Below the pieces are notes generated by a model. It searched no databases, was not told where the DNA came from, and saw only the letters and a list, made by a program, of their open reading frames with translations. Below are positions 7,011-16,731 of a stretch of 64,000 nucleotides of DNA, piece by piece. Position 1 is the stretch's first letter. The number at the start of each line of letters is the position of its first letter. Position numbers and translations under genes: made by a program. Origin of the DNA: Cellulophaga omnivescoria (lineage in GTDB: Bacteria > Bacteroidota > Bacteroidia > Flavobacteriales > Flavobacteriaceae); assembly GCF_001999725.1 (NCBI RefSeq), contig NZ_MDDP01000010.1, positions 372,001 to 436,000 on the forward strand, in the 5' to 3' direction.

Positions 7011-9851
7011 TTAATGTGCCTCTAGCCAATTATCTCCTGTTCCTATCTCTACGTCTAAAGGAACTGCAAGTGTGTATGCATCTTCCATTTCTGTTTTAAT
7101 AAGTGCTCTTACTTCTTCTAGTTCTGTTTTATGTGCGTCAAAAACAAGTTCATCATGTACTTGTAAAAGCATTTTTGTTTTAAAATTGCCTTCAGTAAGT
7201 TTTTTGTGAATGTTTATCATTGCAATTTTTATAATATCTGCAGCGCTACCTTGTATTGGAGCGTTAACGGCATTACGTTCTGCTGCGCTACGTACTACGG
7301 CATTTCTAGAATTAATATCTTTTAAATACCTACGTCTTCCTAAAACTGTTTGCACGTAACCGTTGTCTCTTGCAAAATCTACCAACTCACCCATATATTT
7401 TTTAAGTTTAGGGTAGGTTTCATAATAAGCATCTATAAGCTCTTTAGATTCTCCTCTGCTTAAATCTGTTTGGTTGCTTAGTCCAAAAGCAGAAACACCG
7501 TAAATAATTCCAAAGTTTACTGTCTTTGCGTTGCTACGTTGCTCTCTTGTAACTTGGTCTAAAGGAACGTTAAATACTTTTGAAGCTGTAGAAGCATGAA
7601 TGTCTTCTCCGTTTTTAAAAGCTTCTATCATTGTTGTTTCTTCACTTAAAGCTGCAATAATACGCAGTTCTATTTGTGAGTAATCTGCAGCAAGTAGTGT
7701 GTAGTTTTCATCTCTAGGAACAAACGCTTTACGTACTTGCCTCCCGCGTTCTGTACGTATAGGTATATTTTGTAAGTTGGGGTTGTTGCTGCTTAGTCTT
7801 CCTGTTGCTGCAACTGTTTGCATATAGTCTGTATGTACACGCCCAGTACTTTCTTCTACTTGGTCTGGTAATGCGTCAATGTATGTGCTTTTAAGCTTAG
7901 CAAGTCCTCTGTATTCTAAAATGTTTTTAATTACCTCGTGGTCTTGTGCAAGGTATGATAGTACATCTTCTGCGGTGGAATACTGACCTGTTTTTGTTTT
8001 TTTAGGTTTGTCTACAAGTTTTAGTTTCCCAAAAAGTATTTCTCCTAATTGTTTTGGTGATGCAATGTTGAACTCTTCCCCAGCGGCTTCATAAATACTA
8101 GTTTCTAGATTTTTAATATCTGTATTTAGTTCCTCGGATAATGAGTTTAAAAAATTAACATCTAGGTTTATTCCTTCTAGCTCCATATCGGCTAAAACGC
8201 TTAGTAGCGGAATTTCTATGTTGTTAAATAAGTCTTCCGTTTTAGCGTCTTTAAGTTCTGGTCTAAAGTGACTTGCTAATTGGTAAGTAATATCTGCATC
8301 TTCTACTGCGTATTCTGTCTGTTTTTCTACAGGTACCTGTCGCATAGATAATTGGTTTTTACCTTTTTTGCCAATTAATTCTGTAATAGAAATAGGTGTG
8401 TAGTTTAAGTATGTTTCAGCTAATACATCCATATTATGTCTCATATCAGGATTTATTAGGTAATGAGCCAGCATAGTGTCAAAATATGCTCCTTTAATAA
8501 TAAGGTTGTATTTGCGTAATACTTTTATATCGTATTTTAAATTCTGACCTATTTTTTCAATGTTCTCATCTTCAAAAAACGGACGTAATTGCTCTATTAA
8601 TTCTTGGGCTTGGGCTTGGTCTTCTGGGAAAGGGATGTAAAAACCTTTACTTGCTTCCCATGAAAAAGCAATTCCTACTAATTCTGCTGTTAGCGGATTT
8701 AATCCTGTTGTTTCTGTGTCAAAACAAACAGATGTTTGTTTCATTAAACCTTGTAAAAACAATTTCATAGCCATTCCTGGAGCAACACTTTGGTATATGT
8801 GCGGAATGTCTTTACTTGTTTTTCTGCTGGACAACTCTTGTTGTACTTGTGTTGCAGATGCGCTGTTCCCACCTCCAAATAAAGAAAATTGGCCTGCTCC
8901 TGCGGTACTTGTTTTTGTGTTTTTCTTAGAAGGTTTGTCGGTGTTGTCTTCAGATTTGGTTGTTGTTTCTGTAGCAAAAGTTTTTATAAGATTGTCTGCT
9001 AGTCTTCTAAATTCTAGTTCTTCAAAAATTTCAGTAACTTTTGGTAAATCTGGTTGGTCTAGTTCATATTCTTTCTCGTTAAAATCTACAGGGACATCTA
9101 ACATTATACGAGCTAATTTTTTAGATAGTAAGCCAAGTTCCTTATTTGCTTCTATCTTTTCTTTCATTTTTCCTTTTAGCTCATGGGTATTGTCTAGTAA
9201 GTTTTCCATACTGCCATAGGCTGCTAAAAACTTTTTGGCTGTTTTTTCACCAACACCCGGTAATCCTGGTATGTTGTCTACAGAGTCTCCCATCATCCCC
9301 AAGTAGTCTATAACTTGTTCAGGTCTTTCAATTTCAAACTTTTTTAGTACTTCGGGTATTCCCCAAGTTTCATATCCGCCACCAAACATTGGTCTATACA
9401 TAAAAATGTTTTCCGAGACTAGCTGTGCAAAGTCTTTGTCTGGCGTAACCATAAAAACTTTGTAGTTTTCTTTCTCTGCTTTTTTGGCAAGTGTTCCAAT
9501 AATATCATCTGCTTCATACCCTTCTTTTACAACAACAGGTATGTGCATTGCTTTTAAAATATCTTCTATATAAGGAATGGCAAGTTTTATGGCTTCTGGT
9601 GTGGCATCTCGGTTGGCTTTGTAGGCTTCAAACATTTCTACACGGTCTACACTGCCCCCGCGGTCAAAACATACAGCTAAATGGTCTGGTCTTTCTCTTT
9701 TAATAACATCTAGTAAGGAGTTGGTAAAACCTAATATTGCTGATGTGTCTAATCCTTTAGAGTTAATTCTTGGGTTTTTTATAAACGCATAATATCCTCT
9801 AAAAATAAGTGCATATGCATCTAGTAAAAAAAGTCTTTTTTGATCTGCCAT
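7011..9851 (-). CDS. polA: DNA polymerase I
   Basis: This enzyme performs Okazaki-fragment processing and repair synthesis. The 946-residue protein has all three domains. The N-terminal 5'-3' nuclease (about 1-290) has LFLLDAYALIFRGYYAF and GEKTAKKFL. The 3'-5' proofreading exonuclease (about 350-540) has DTETTGLNP near residue 376, GQNLKYDIKVL and YAVEDADITYQL, so the acidic metal ligands appear intact. The polymerase domain has DYSQIELRI near 720, RSNAKTVNFGIIYG, and QVHDELVFDA near 897. It lies 29 nt downstream of the glycosylasparaginase gene, same strand, and may be co-transcribed with it. Confidence 0.98.
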   Translation of the reverse strand: MADQKRLFLLDAYALIFRGYYAFIKNPRINSKGLDTSAILGFTNSLLDVIKRERPDHLAVCFDRGGSVDRVEMFEAYKANRDATPEAIKLAIPYIEDILKAMHIPVVVKEGYEADDIIGTLAKKAEKENYKVFMVTPDKDFAQLVSENIFMYRPMFGGGYETWGIPEVLKKFEIERPEQVIDYLGMMGDSVDNIPGLPGVGEKTAKKFLAAYGSMENLLDNTHELKGKMKEKIEANKELGLLSKKLARIMLDVPVDFNEKEYELDQPDLPKVTEIFEELEFRRLADNLIKTFATETTTKSEDNTDKPSKKNTKTSTAGAGQFSLFGGGNSASATQVQQELSSRKTSKDIPHIYQSVAPGMAMKLFLQGLMKQTSVCFDTETTGLNPLTAELVGIAFSWEASKGFYIPFPEDQAQAQELIEQLRPFFEDENIEKIGQNLKYDIKVLRKYNLIIKGAYFDTMLAHYLINPDMRHNMDVLAETYLNYTPISITELIGKKGKNQLSMRQVPVEKQTEYAVEDADITYQLASHFRPELKDAKTEDLFNNIEIPLLSVLADMELEGINLDVNFLNSLSEELNTDIKNLETSIYEAAGEEFNIASPKQLGEILFGKLKLVDKPKKTKTGQYSTAEDVLSYLAQDHEVIKNILEYRGLAKLKSTYIDALPDQVEESTGRVHTDYMQTVAATGRLSSNNPNLQNIPIRTERGRQVRKAFVPRDENYTLLAADYSQIELRIIAALSEETTMIEAFKNGEDIHASTASKVFNVPLDQVTREQRSNAKTVNFGIIYGVSAFGLSNQTDLSRGESKELIDAYYETYPKLKKYMGELVDFARDNGYVQTVLGRRRYLKDINSRNAVVRSAAERNAVNAPIQGSAADIIKIAMINIHKKLTEGNFKTKMLLQVHDELVFDAHKTELEEVRALIKTEMEDAYTLAVPLDVEIGTGDNWLEAH

Positions 9852-9880
9852 TTTATAATCTTAATTAAGTGTCAAAACTA

Positions 9881-10891
9881 CTAATTGTTGTTTTGTATTT
9901 CGTCTTTCTTGTAAAAAGAATTTACTTGTTCATTAGTATTGCTATCTTTTGTTGCTTTGCGATATGTAAAACCTGGATGTACACAGTAACCACCTGTTTC
10001 TCCTTTTTTGTTCATAGCTAAAAAGCCAATCTGAAAATCTTCACGGTTTTTATTTTTAGCCATTATTCTTTTTACACCTTCTTCGCAAGCTTCTTGTGGT
10101 GATTTTCCTTGTCGCATTAATTCTACTATTAAAAAACTACCTACTGTTTTTATAACCTCTTCACCTACACCAGTGGCGGTTGCTCCACCAACTTCATTAT
10201 CTACAAACAAACCTGCTCCAATTATTGGGGAGTCGCCAACACGTCCAGCAACTTTGTATGCCATACCGCTAGTGGTACAAGCGCCAGAGATGTCGCCATT
10301 TTTATCCATAGCTAGCATACCAATAGTATCGTGGTTTTCTATGTTAATTATGGTTTTGTATTTAGAGGTTTTTCTCCATTCTAGCCAATCTTGTTTGGAT
10401 TTTTCGGTAAGTAAGTTTTCTTTTTTAAATCCTTGTTCGTAAGCAAATTGCTCAGCTCCCTTGCCTGCTAAAACTATGTGCGGTGTTTTTTCCATAACCT
10501 TGCGTGCTACAGATACTGGGTGTACAATGTTTTGTAAATAAATTACAGATCCGCAGTTGCCATCTTTGTCCATAATGCAAGCGTCTAATGTAACGTTCCC
10601 GTCACGGTCTGGTCTTCCTCCTAAGCCTACTGTATTATTGTTTGCGTCTGCTTCTTCAACCATTACTCCTTGTTCTACAGCATCTAAAGAGTTCCCACCT
10701 TTAGAAAGTATTTCCCAGGCCTTGTTGTTTGCGTTTTTAAAATTCCATGTGCAAATAACAATAGGTTTTATGGTTTTATCTTCATTAGTTGGCTTTTTTA
10801 TTTTTTTGTTCTCACCAGATGCAAATAGTGGAGCGGATAAAAAAACAGCTGTACTTAAAGATGAATTTTTTAAAAACTTTCTTCGTTTCAT
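9881..10891 (-). CDS. N4-(beta-N-acetylglucosaminyl)-L-asparaginase (glycosylasparaginase)
   Basis: This Ntn hydrolase cleaves the GlcNAc-Asn bond left after glycoprotein breakdown. The 336-residue protein begins with a twin-arginine-like signal (KRRKFLKNSSLSTAVFLSAP), so export is likely. The conserved core shows WEILSKGGNSLDAVEQG near residue 60, GLGGRPDRDGNVTLDACIM near 90-106, and NHDTIGMLAMD, where Thr189 is the expected autocleavage site and nucleophile. RVGDSPIIGAGLFVDN and ATGVGEEVIK of the beta subunit follow. It is divergent from cutC across only 35 bp and sits just upstream of polA. Identification is good. Confidence 0.92.
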   Translation of the reverse strand: MKRRKFLKNSSLSTAVFLSAPLFASGENKKIKKPTNEDKTIKPIVICTWNFKNANNKAWEILSKGGNSLDAVEQGVMVEEADANNNTVGLGGRPDRDGNVTLDACIMDKDGNCGSVIYLQNIVHPVSVARKVMEKTPHIVLAGKGAEQFAYEQGFKKENLLTEKSKQDWLEWRKTSKYKTIINIENHDTIGMLAMDKNGDISGACTTSGMAYKVAGRVGDSPIIGAGLFVDNEVGGATATGVGEEVIKTVGSFLIVELMRQGKSPQEACEEGVKRIMAKNKNREDFQIGFLAMNKKGETGGYCVHPGFTYRKATKDSNTNEQVNSFYKKDEIQNNN

Positions 10892-10926
10892 TATAGTAGG
10901 TTAACTAATTTTAGGCTTTAAATATA

Positions 10927-11661
10927 ATGAATATGATTTTAGAAGTGTGCGCAAATTCATTGGAATCTGCTATAAACGCAGAAAAAGCAGGTGCTACAAG
11001 AATAGAGTTGTGTGCAGAACTTGGTGTTGGTGGGGTAACACCTTCTTATGGTTTATTAAAACAGGTGTTAAAAGCAGTAAATATTCCTGTACATGTGCTA
11101 ATTAGACCAAGAAGTGGGGATTTTACGTATTCTAAATCTGAGTTTGAGGTTATGAAGCAAGATATTGCTTTGTGTGTAGAACTTGGTTGTGCAGGTATAG
11201 TAACAGGAGTTTTGTGTTCTAATTTTACAGTTGATATAGAGAGAACAAAACTGTTAATTGATGCGTCAAATAATTTGCAATTTACTTTTCATAGAGCTTT
11301 TGATTGGGTTGTTAATCCTGAGTTGGATTTTTTAAACTTGCAGGAAATTGGAGTTAATTATTTGTTGTCTTCTGGGCAAAAAACTTCTGCAGTATTCGGT
11401 ATTTCATTACTCTCTAAATTAAATAAAATAGCATCTAGTTGTGTGGTAATGCCCGGGGGCGGCTTAAGAGTAGATAATGTTGTGAATTTTAAAAATGAAG
11501 GGTTTAAAGCATTACATATGTCTGGTGTAGCTCTGGTAAAAACTTTAAATTCAGATGTACCTTTATCTATGATTTCTAATTCTTTTTTAGAGGAAAATAA
11601 AATTGCGGTATCTAGTGTAGAGACCATACAGCAGGTTGTAGCTTTGTTAAATAAGTCTTAA
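10927..11661 (+). CDS. cutC: CutC family protein
   Basis: The 244-residue product is a TIM-barrel protein of the CutC family, historically linked to copper homeostasis, although the biochemical role remains unsettled. It shows the family's N-terminal MILEVCANSLESA and AGATRIELCAELGVGGVTPS, the HVLIRPRSGDFTYS loop, the FHRAFDW motif and a LLSSGQ segment. An in-frame ATG two codons after the first is also possible (10933). No signal peptide is visible, so it is cytosolic. It is divergent from the glycosylasparaginase gene with only 35 bp between starts; the pairing suggests a functional link, but this is inference. Confidence 0.93.
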   Translation: MNMILEVCANSLESAINAEKAGATRIELCAELGVGGVTPSYGLLKQVLKAVNIPVHVLIRPRSGDFTYSKSEFEVMKQDIALCVELGCAGIVTGVLCSNFTVDIERTKLLIDASNNLQFTFHRAFDWVVNPELDFLNLQEIGVNYLLSSGQKTSAVFGISLLSKLNKIASSCVVMPGGGLRVDNVVNFKNEGFKALHMSGVALVKTLNSDVPLSMISNSFLEENKIAVSSVETIQQVVALLNKS

Positions 11662-11687
11662 AAAGGTGTTTCTCTTTAACAAACAAA

Positions 11688-11695
11688 TACCTTTG
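11688..11695 (+). promoter_or_regulatory. -7 promoter box for metallophosphoesterase gene
   Basis: TACCTTTG matches TAnnTTTG and ends 14 nt before the ATG. No good -33 TTTG is seen at the normal distance. Confidence 0.5.
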
Positions 11696-11709
11696 CAAAA
11701 AAATAAATT

Positions 11710-12936
11710 ATGCTTCGTTGGATTATTTTTGCATTTATTTACTCTGTTTTAGGGTTTTATGCCTTTCAGGCACTAAAAACAGCAACTAAAATTAATTGGT
11801 TACATTATTTGTATGTAGCTGTTACTGTTTTAGTTGTGGTCAATTTTATTTATCAATTTAGTATTGGTAATGAAGGTAGAGTAATTAGTGTGCCTATGAG
11901 TTATGCTTTTGGTTTTTTATTAAGTGTAATGGCATTTAATTTGGTGCTTATTGTATTTCTTTTTTCCGAGGATATTATTCGTTTTATTGCGGGGCTTTAC
12001 ACAAAGTTTTTTGGTGATTCTAAAGAATTTGTAATGCCTAGTAGAAGACGTTTTTTGAGTTTAATAGGTTTAGGTTTGGCATCATTACCATTTGGGGCTT
12101 TGCTTTATGGTATGGCAAAGGGTAAGTATAACTTTAAAGTATTAAAATATGAATTAGCTTTTGATGATTTGCCTGATGCTTTTAACGGGTATCAAATTAC
12201 TCAAATATCAGATATACACAGTGGTAGTTTTGATGATGAAGAAAAAATTAAGTATGCTATTAACTTAATTAATGAGCAAAAAAGTGATGTTTTGTTGTTT
12301 ACTGGCGATATGGTAAATAATACAGCAGATGAAATGGAGCCTTGGAAAGATATTTTTTCTAAACTTACAGCTAAAGATGGTAAGTATTCTGTATTGGGTA
12401 ATCATGATTATGGTGATTATGTTAGCTGGGATTCTGATGAGCTAAAAGAAGCTAATTTAAATAAGTTGAAAGAGATACAGAAAGAGATTGGCTTTGATTT
12501 ACTTTTAAATGATAGCAGATTTCTGCAAAAAGGTAGTGATAAAATAGCATTAGTTGGAGTAGAAAACTGGGGTGTTGGTGGATTTAAAAAAGCGGGAGAT
12601 TTAAAAAAGGCTACTGCAAACGTAAGTAAGGATGATTTTAAAATATTGATGAGTCATGATCCTTCTCATTGGGAGCATGAGGTTATTAATGATGATTACC
12701 ATTATCACTTAACCTTAAGTGGACATACACACGGTATGCAATTTGGAATTGAAATTCCAGGATGGATAAAATGGAGTCCTATTAAATGGAGGTACCGCTA
12801 TTGGGCTGGTATTTACAAAGAAATGGGACAGTATATAAATGTTAATCGTGGTTTTGGCTTTTTAGGTTATCCTGGTAGGGTAGGTATATGGCCAGAAATT
12901 ACGGTAATTACACTTAAAAAGAAAGAGTTGGCTTAG
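11710..12936 (+). CDS. Membrane-anchored metallophosphoesterase
   Basis: This is a 408-residue protein with about four N-terminal membrane segments (roughly 1-18, 31-50, 62-95 and 112-134) and a calcineurin-like phosphoesterase domain. The metal-binding motifs are all visible: DIHSGS near residue 168, GDMVNN near 200, GNHDYGDY near 232, SHDPSHW near 317 and SGHTHGMQF near 337. A positively charged SRRRFLSLIGLG stretch precedes the last membrane segment and resembles a Tat motif, but it sits internally. This is the YaeI-like type, which includes a lipid A precursor-like pyrophosphatase, but the substrate cannot be told from sequence. It is monocistronic or followed by the thioredoxin-like gene. 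Confidence 0.88.
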   Translation: MLRWIIFAFIYSVLGFYAFQALKTATKINWLHYLYVAVTVLVVVNFIYQFSIGNEGRVISVPMSYAFGFLLSVMAFNLVLIVFLFSEDIIRFIAGLYTKFFGDSKEFVMPSRRRFLSLIGLGLASLPFGALLYGMAKGKYNFKVLKYELAFDDLPDAFNGYQITQISDIHSGSFDDEEKIKYAINLINEQKSDVLLFTGDMVNNTADEMEPWKDIFSKLTAKDGKYSVLGNHDYGDYVSWDSDELKEANLNKLKEIQKEIGFDLLLNDSRFLQKGSDKIALVGVENWGVGGFKKAGDLKKATANVSKDDFKILMSHDPSHWEHEVINDDYHYHLTLSGHTHGMQFGIEIPGWIKWSPIKWRYRYWAGIYKEMGQYINVNRGFGFLGYPGRVGIWPEITVITLKKKELA

Positions 12937-12996
12937 TTTTAAAACTGTAAAAGTGGTAAAAATATCGGTTAAACTTTATAATTTAACAATTTTTCT

Positions 12997-13004
12997 TACT
13001 TTTG
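12997..13004 (+). promoter_or_regulatory. -7 promoter box for thioredoxin-like gene
   Basis: TACTTTTG matches TAnnTTTG, 23 nt before the ATG at 13028. No clear -33 partner. Confidence 0.5.
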
Positions 13005-13027
13005 ATTAACAACCCAAATATTTATTT

Positions 13028-13324
13028 ATGTCTAAATTTGGAGAACTAATAGATTTACAAGTACCGGTATTGCTAGATTTCTATGCAGAATGGAATGAGC
13101 AATCATCACAAATGCACCCTGTTTTAAGGGATGTGGCTGCGGCTTTAGGTGATAAAGGTAAAATTATTAAAATTGATGTAGATAAAAATAAAGAGCTTGC
13201 GCAAGCTTTGCGCGTAAAAGGCTTGCCTACATTAATGATCTACAAAAATGGCGAAATGGTTTGGCGCCAAAGCGGAGAGCAAGATGCAAATACACTTATT
13301 GCATTGCTTAAAGAATACCTATAA
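13028..13324 (+). CDS. Thioredoxin-fold protein lacking the CxxC active site
   Basis: This 98-residue protein aligns end to end with thioredoxin: PVLLDFYAEW (usual LVDFWAEWCGPC), KIDVDKNKELAQALRVKGLPTLMIYKNGE including the cis-Pro (GLPT), and a C-terminal helix. In place of WCGPC it has WNEQS, and there is no cysteine anywhere in the protein, so it cannot carry out dithiol exchange. There is no signal peptide, so it is cytosolic. It may act as a binding or chaperone-type module. The neighbouring genes (metallophosphoesterase, DUF2723) do not suggest a partner. Fold call is strong; function unknown. Confidence 0.88.
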   Translation: MSKFGELIDLQVPVLLDFYAEWNEQSSQMHPVLRDVAAALGDKGKIIKIDVDKNKELAQALRVKGLPTLMIYKNGEMVWRQSGEQDANTLIALLKEYL

Positions 13325-13352
13325 AAAATAGTGATAGTATTATATTATACTG

Positions 13353-13385
13353 TAAACTAACACAAGTTGTTCTTGTGTTAGTTTA
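13353..13385. terminator. Hairpin between convergent thioredoxin-like and DUF2723 genes
   Basis: A perfect 14-bp stem (13353-13366 with 13372-13385) has a TTGTT loop. It overlaps the DUF2723 stop codon (13378-13380) and neither side has a T run. It may be a weak terminator or mRNA 3' end stabiliser for both convergent genes. Confidence 0.5.
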
Positions 13386-16300
13386 TGCTATCTTGTAGTA
13401 CAGTAGCGCTTGTGTCTACTGTACTAGAGTCTGGCAAATCAGGATCTGACATTGGTAGTTCTTCAGGAGTGTCATCCTCTAAAAGTCTTCTGGATCTGTT
13501 AAAATGAGAAAATTTATTTAAAAACTCTGTGGCAATTAATTCTTCTTGCTCGGCTAACTTGGTCTCATTATTAGATTTAAGTATATCTACAAGTCTAAAA
13601 TAGCTTTCAAGATCTCCTAATATATCATTTTCTCTAATGTATTGTTGACTTAGATCTAGTGTGTTGTAATAACTTAAGTTTTCTTGGTATTTGGTTTTTA
13701 GTTGAGCAAACAAATCTTTTGCTTTTTGGGTTTCACCAACTTTAAAATAACCGTCTACAAAAGGCTCTACAAAGGCGTAGTATCCAAAATAGTCTACAGG
13801 CATATTAGTAACAGCAATGTCTATAATATCTTTTGCCTTTTCTATTTTCTTTTCTTCTATAAGTTGTTCTGCAAGTCTTGCAAGGTTGCCTCTAAAGCTA
13901 ATAGATTGTGACCTTGTTTGCGGGTCGTGGTAAATATCTGAACTGCCAGAGTTGCCCCATTTCCACTTTTTAACTATACTGTACATTAAATCACTATCTA
14001 TGCGCCCCATATCGTATGGACTAGCGTTTCTAGTTTTAATAGGTACTAATTTGTATGCTAAGCCATCTAGCTGTAAGTATTCTTTCATCCAAATATACTC
14101 GCCACTGTCAAAGCTACCTCCAGAGAAATATATTGGTCGCTTCCAGTCATTGTTAGCTAATAAATCTAGCATTAGCAAACGATTTTTGCTTAATGATCCT
14201 GGTAAGTCAATATCTATATAATCTACAATTAAATCTGCGTCTTCTGGTTTTACTAACCCGCTTTCTAAAACATTTTTCTTGTTCACAGGAACACGTATTT
14301 TGTTTGTAGGGTAGTAAATTAGGTCTAATATGTTATCTGGATATTGACTAAGGTCTGCCCCTTGTCTTTGGTAAAGGTATCTTAGTTTGTTTTGTGGTTT
14401 GTCACTAGCAACCCAGTTCATGAAATCTTTAATATCTAGCCTTTTGTCTTTAAATTGTTCTAAAGGGTTTCCGTATACAACATCTCTAGAGCCAAATCTA
14501 TACTTTTCATGTGTCAATTGTGATGGTATAGGGTCGCTTGTGTAAGCTTTCTTTTTCATTTGGTCTATGTACCAATCTGTAGCAAATAAACTAGTGTTAA
14601 TAATACGTACGTCTGTGCGGTAGCCTTCAATTTCTTGTAGGTACCAAAGCGGAAAAGTATCATTGTCTCCAATGGTGAATAAAATTGCTCCGGCATCTTC
14701 TTGTGTGGAGTCTAAATAAGATCTGGCAGTACTGTTAGCGGTAAATCTGTTAGATCTATCATGGTCATCCCAATTTTGAAAAGCCATAAGTGTAGGTACG
14801 GCAAGTAGACAAATAACAGTAATTACTGGAGCTATAATTTTTGCAGAGGTAATTTTTTTTAGTTCGTCATACAAACCAGCAACTCCTATGCCAATCCAAA
14901 GAGCAAAAACATAAAAAGAACCTACTAATGAGTAGTCTCTTTCTCTTGGTTGAAAAATAGTTGGATTGGTGTAAAACTGTATGGCTAAGCCAGTAAATAA
15001 AAAGAATACCAATAATGCCCAAAATTGTTTAGGGTCTTTTTTAATCTGAAAGAGAATACCTATAATACCTAGTATAAGAGGTAAAAAGTAATATACATTT
15101 CTTCCTTTGTTATTAGCAACGTCACTTGGTAGGTTATCTTGGCTTCCAACCAGTTGATTGTCTATAAAATTTATTCCGCTAATCCAGTTGCCATGGTTGT
15201 TGTATCTTCCTTGTATATCATCTTGTTTACCTACAAAATTCCACATAAAATAGCGCCAATACATATAGCCAAACTGAAAATCCATCATATATTTAATGTT
15301 GTCCCAAATGCTTGGTGGTATAACATCTATATAGCCTTCACTGTTGGCTTCTCTTAAAAAGCCAATGTACTGTTCTGTTCCTATTTCACCTCTGGCATGA
15401 CCTTCTTTAAGTTGGTTAGATATGTTTCTTAAATCTTGATTGCTTAAGTATTTTGGTTTAATTTTAAAATCTAAAGCACCATAATACTTCATATAGTTTT
15501 CTGCATTTTCTCTAGACCACATTCTAGGTAAAAAACCTGTGTGGTTTTTGTCTGCACCTTGGTCAGCGTCTTTATAATTGTTTACAATTATGTACTTTCC
15601 TAGTTTTAGATCTTTTTCGTATTTTGGTTTACCATCTTTAGGTTCTCCTCCAGAAGAAAAAGCATCAGAATAATATGCGCCATATATTGGGCTATCTACA
15701 CCAGGGTACTGCTCTCTGTTGTAGTATGCTAGTAATGATCTTGCGTCAGATGGATCATTTTCATTAATAACTACGTTAGCGTTTGCTCTAATTGGTAACA
15801 TTAACCAAGTAGAAAAACCTAAAAACAGAAACATTAAACATAGTACAATTGTGTTGGCAGTTTTAAAATTATTTTTTCTGGTGTAGTTTAATCCAAAAGC
15901 AAAAGCGCATATAAAAAGTATACCCATAATTATGGATCCAGAATTAAAAGGTAATCCTATGCTATTAATAAAAAAGACTTCACTCCATCCAAATAGTTTT
16001 AAAACGTATGTTAATGAAAATTTATATACTAGCATTAAAACTGCAATTACAGCTACGTTTGCAATTAAAAAGTTTTTAACTGTTGTTTCTTTGTATTTTT
16101 TAAAGTAGAATAACAGCCCAACTGTAGGTATTGCTAAAAAGCCCATAAATTGTATACCAAATGTAAGTCCTACAACAAAGGATATCATAATTATCCATCT
16201 GTTACCTCTAGGTTGGTCTAATTCATCAACCCACTTTAATCCAAGCCATAAAAGTAAAGCCATAATAAAACTTGCCATAGCATATACTTCTGTTTCAACA

Positions 16301-16731
16301 GCATTAAACCAAAAACTGTCAGAAAAAGCAAAGGCTAAAGAACCAACAAGTCCGCTGCCTAAAATAGCTATAGCCTTACTATTGGTTAAAACACTGTTTG
16401 CTTCTTTTAAAATAAGTTTTTTGGATAAGTTGGTAATAGACCAAAACATAAACAAAATTGTAAAGGCACTAGATGCTCCTGAAACAAAATTTACCATACT
16501 TGCAATTTGTGTTTTATCTGTGGCAAACATTGCAAAAAAAGCGCCTATCATTTGTAGTAATGGTGCTCCAGGTGGGTGGCCAACTTGTAATTTGGCAGAA
16601 GTGGCTATGTATTCACCAGCATCCCAAAAACTACTTGTAGGCTCTACAGTTATTAAGTAAGTAATAAATGCAATTAAAAAAGCAACCCAGCCAAGGATAG
16701 TATCCCATTTTTTAAAATTGTTAGAGAACAT
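13378..16731 (-). CDS. DUF2723 integral membrane glycosyltransferase-like protein
   Basis: This is a large membrane protein of the DUF2723 family, which belongs to the PMT-like (GT-C) superfamily and is suspected of protein O-glycosylation in Bacteroidota. I place the start at ATG 16731 (MFSNNFKKWDTILGW), giving 1117 residues; the longest frame starts at 16812, but its extra 27 residues look non-coding. About a dozen hydrophobic helices fill residues 10-340 and 560-680. The first loop holds SSFWDAGEYIA, with the acidic residue typical of GT-C enzymes, and GHPPGAPL follows. The C-terminal third is soluble, with helical TPR-like repeats near 950-1070. It is convergent with the thioredoxin-like gene. 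Confidence 0.85.
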   Translation of the reverse strand: MFSNNFKKWDTILGWVAFLIAFITYLITVEPTSSFWDAGEYIATSAKLQVGHPPGAPLLQMIGAFFAMFATDKTQIASMVNFVSGASSAFTILFMFWSITNLSKKLILKEANSVLTNSKAIAILGSGLVGSLAFAFSDSFWFNAVETEVYAMASFIMALLLWLGLKWVDELDQPRGNRWIIMISFVVGLTFGIQFMGFLAIPTVGLLFYFKKYKETTVKNFLIANVAVIAVLMLVYKFSLTYVLKLFGWSEVFFINSIGLPFNSGSIIMGILFICAFAFGLNYTRKNNFKTANTIVLCLMFLFLGFSTWLMLPIRANANVVINENDPSDARSLLAYYNREQYPGVDSPIYGAYYSDAFSSGGEPKDGKPKYEKDLKLGKYIIVNNYKDADQGADKNHTGFLPRMWSRENAENYMKYYGALDFKIKPKYLSNQDLRNISNQLKEGHARGEIGTEQYIGFLREANSEGYIDVIPPSIWDNIKYMMDFQFGYMYWRYFMWNFVGKQDDIQGRYNNHGNWISGINFIDNQLVGSQDNLPSDVANNKGRNVYYFLPLILGIIGILFQIKKDPKQFWALLVFFLFTGLAIQFYTNPTIFQPRERDYSLVGSFYVFALWIGIGVAGLYDELKKITSAKIIAPVITVICLLAVPTLMAFQNWDDHDRSNRFTANSTARSYLDSTQEDAGAILFTIGDNDTFPLWYLQEIEGYRTDVRIINTSLFATDWYIDQMKKKAYTSDPIPSQLTHEKYRFGSRDVVYGNPLEQFKDKRLDIKDFMNWVASDKPQNKLRYLYQRQGADLSQYPDNILDLIYYPTNKIRVPVNKKNVLESGLVKPEDADLIVDYIDIDLPGSLSKNRLLMLDLLANNDWKRPIYFSGGSFDSGEYIWMKEYLQLDGLAYKLVPIKTRNASPYDMGRIDSDLMYSIVKKWKWGNSGSSDIYHDPQTRSQSISFRGNLARLAEQLIEEKKIEKAKDIIDIAVTNMPVDYFGYYAFVEPFVDGYFKVGETQKAKDLFAQLKTKYQENLSYYNTLDLSQQYIRENDILGDLESYFRLVDILKSNNETKLAEQEELIATEFLNKFSHFNRSRRLLEDDTPEELPMSDPDLPDSSTVDTSATVLQDSIN

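Noticed and set aside
8716-9219. 167-codon open frame on the plus strand inside polA
   Set aside because: Antisense to the linker and exonuclease region of polA, whose reading frame is intact and conserved. No start context and no recognisable domain.
10557-10904. 115-codon open frame on the plus strand opposite the glycosylasparaginase gene
   Set aside because: Shadow of the N-terminal part of the enzyme. No motif, and it would run into the promoter of cutC.
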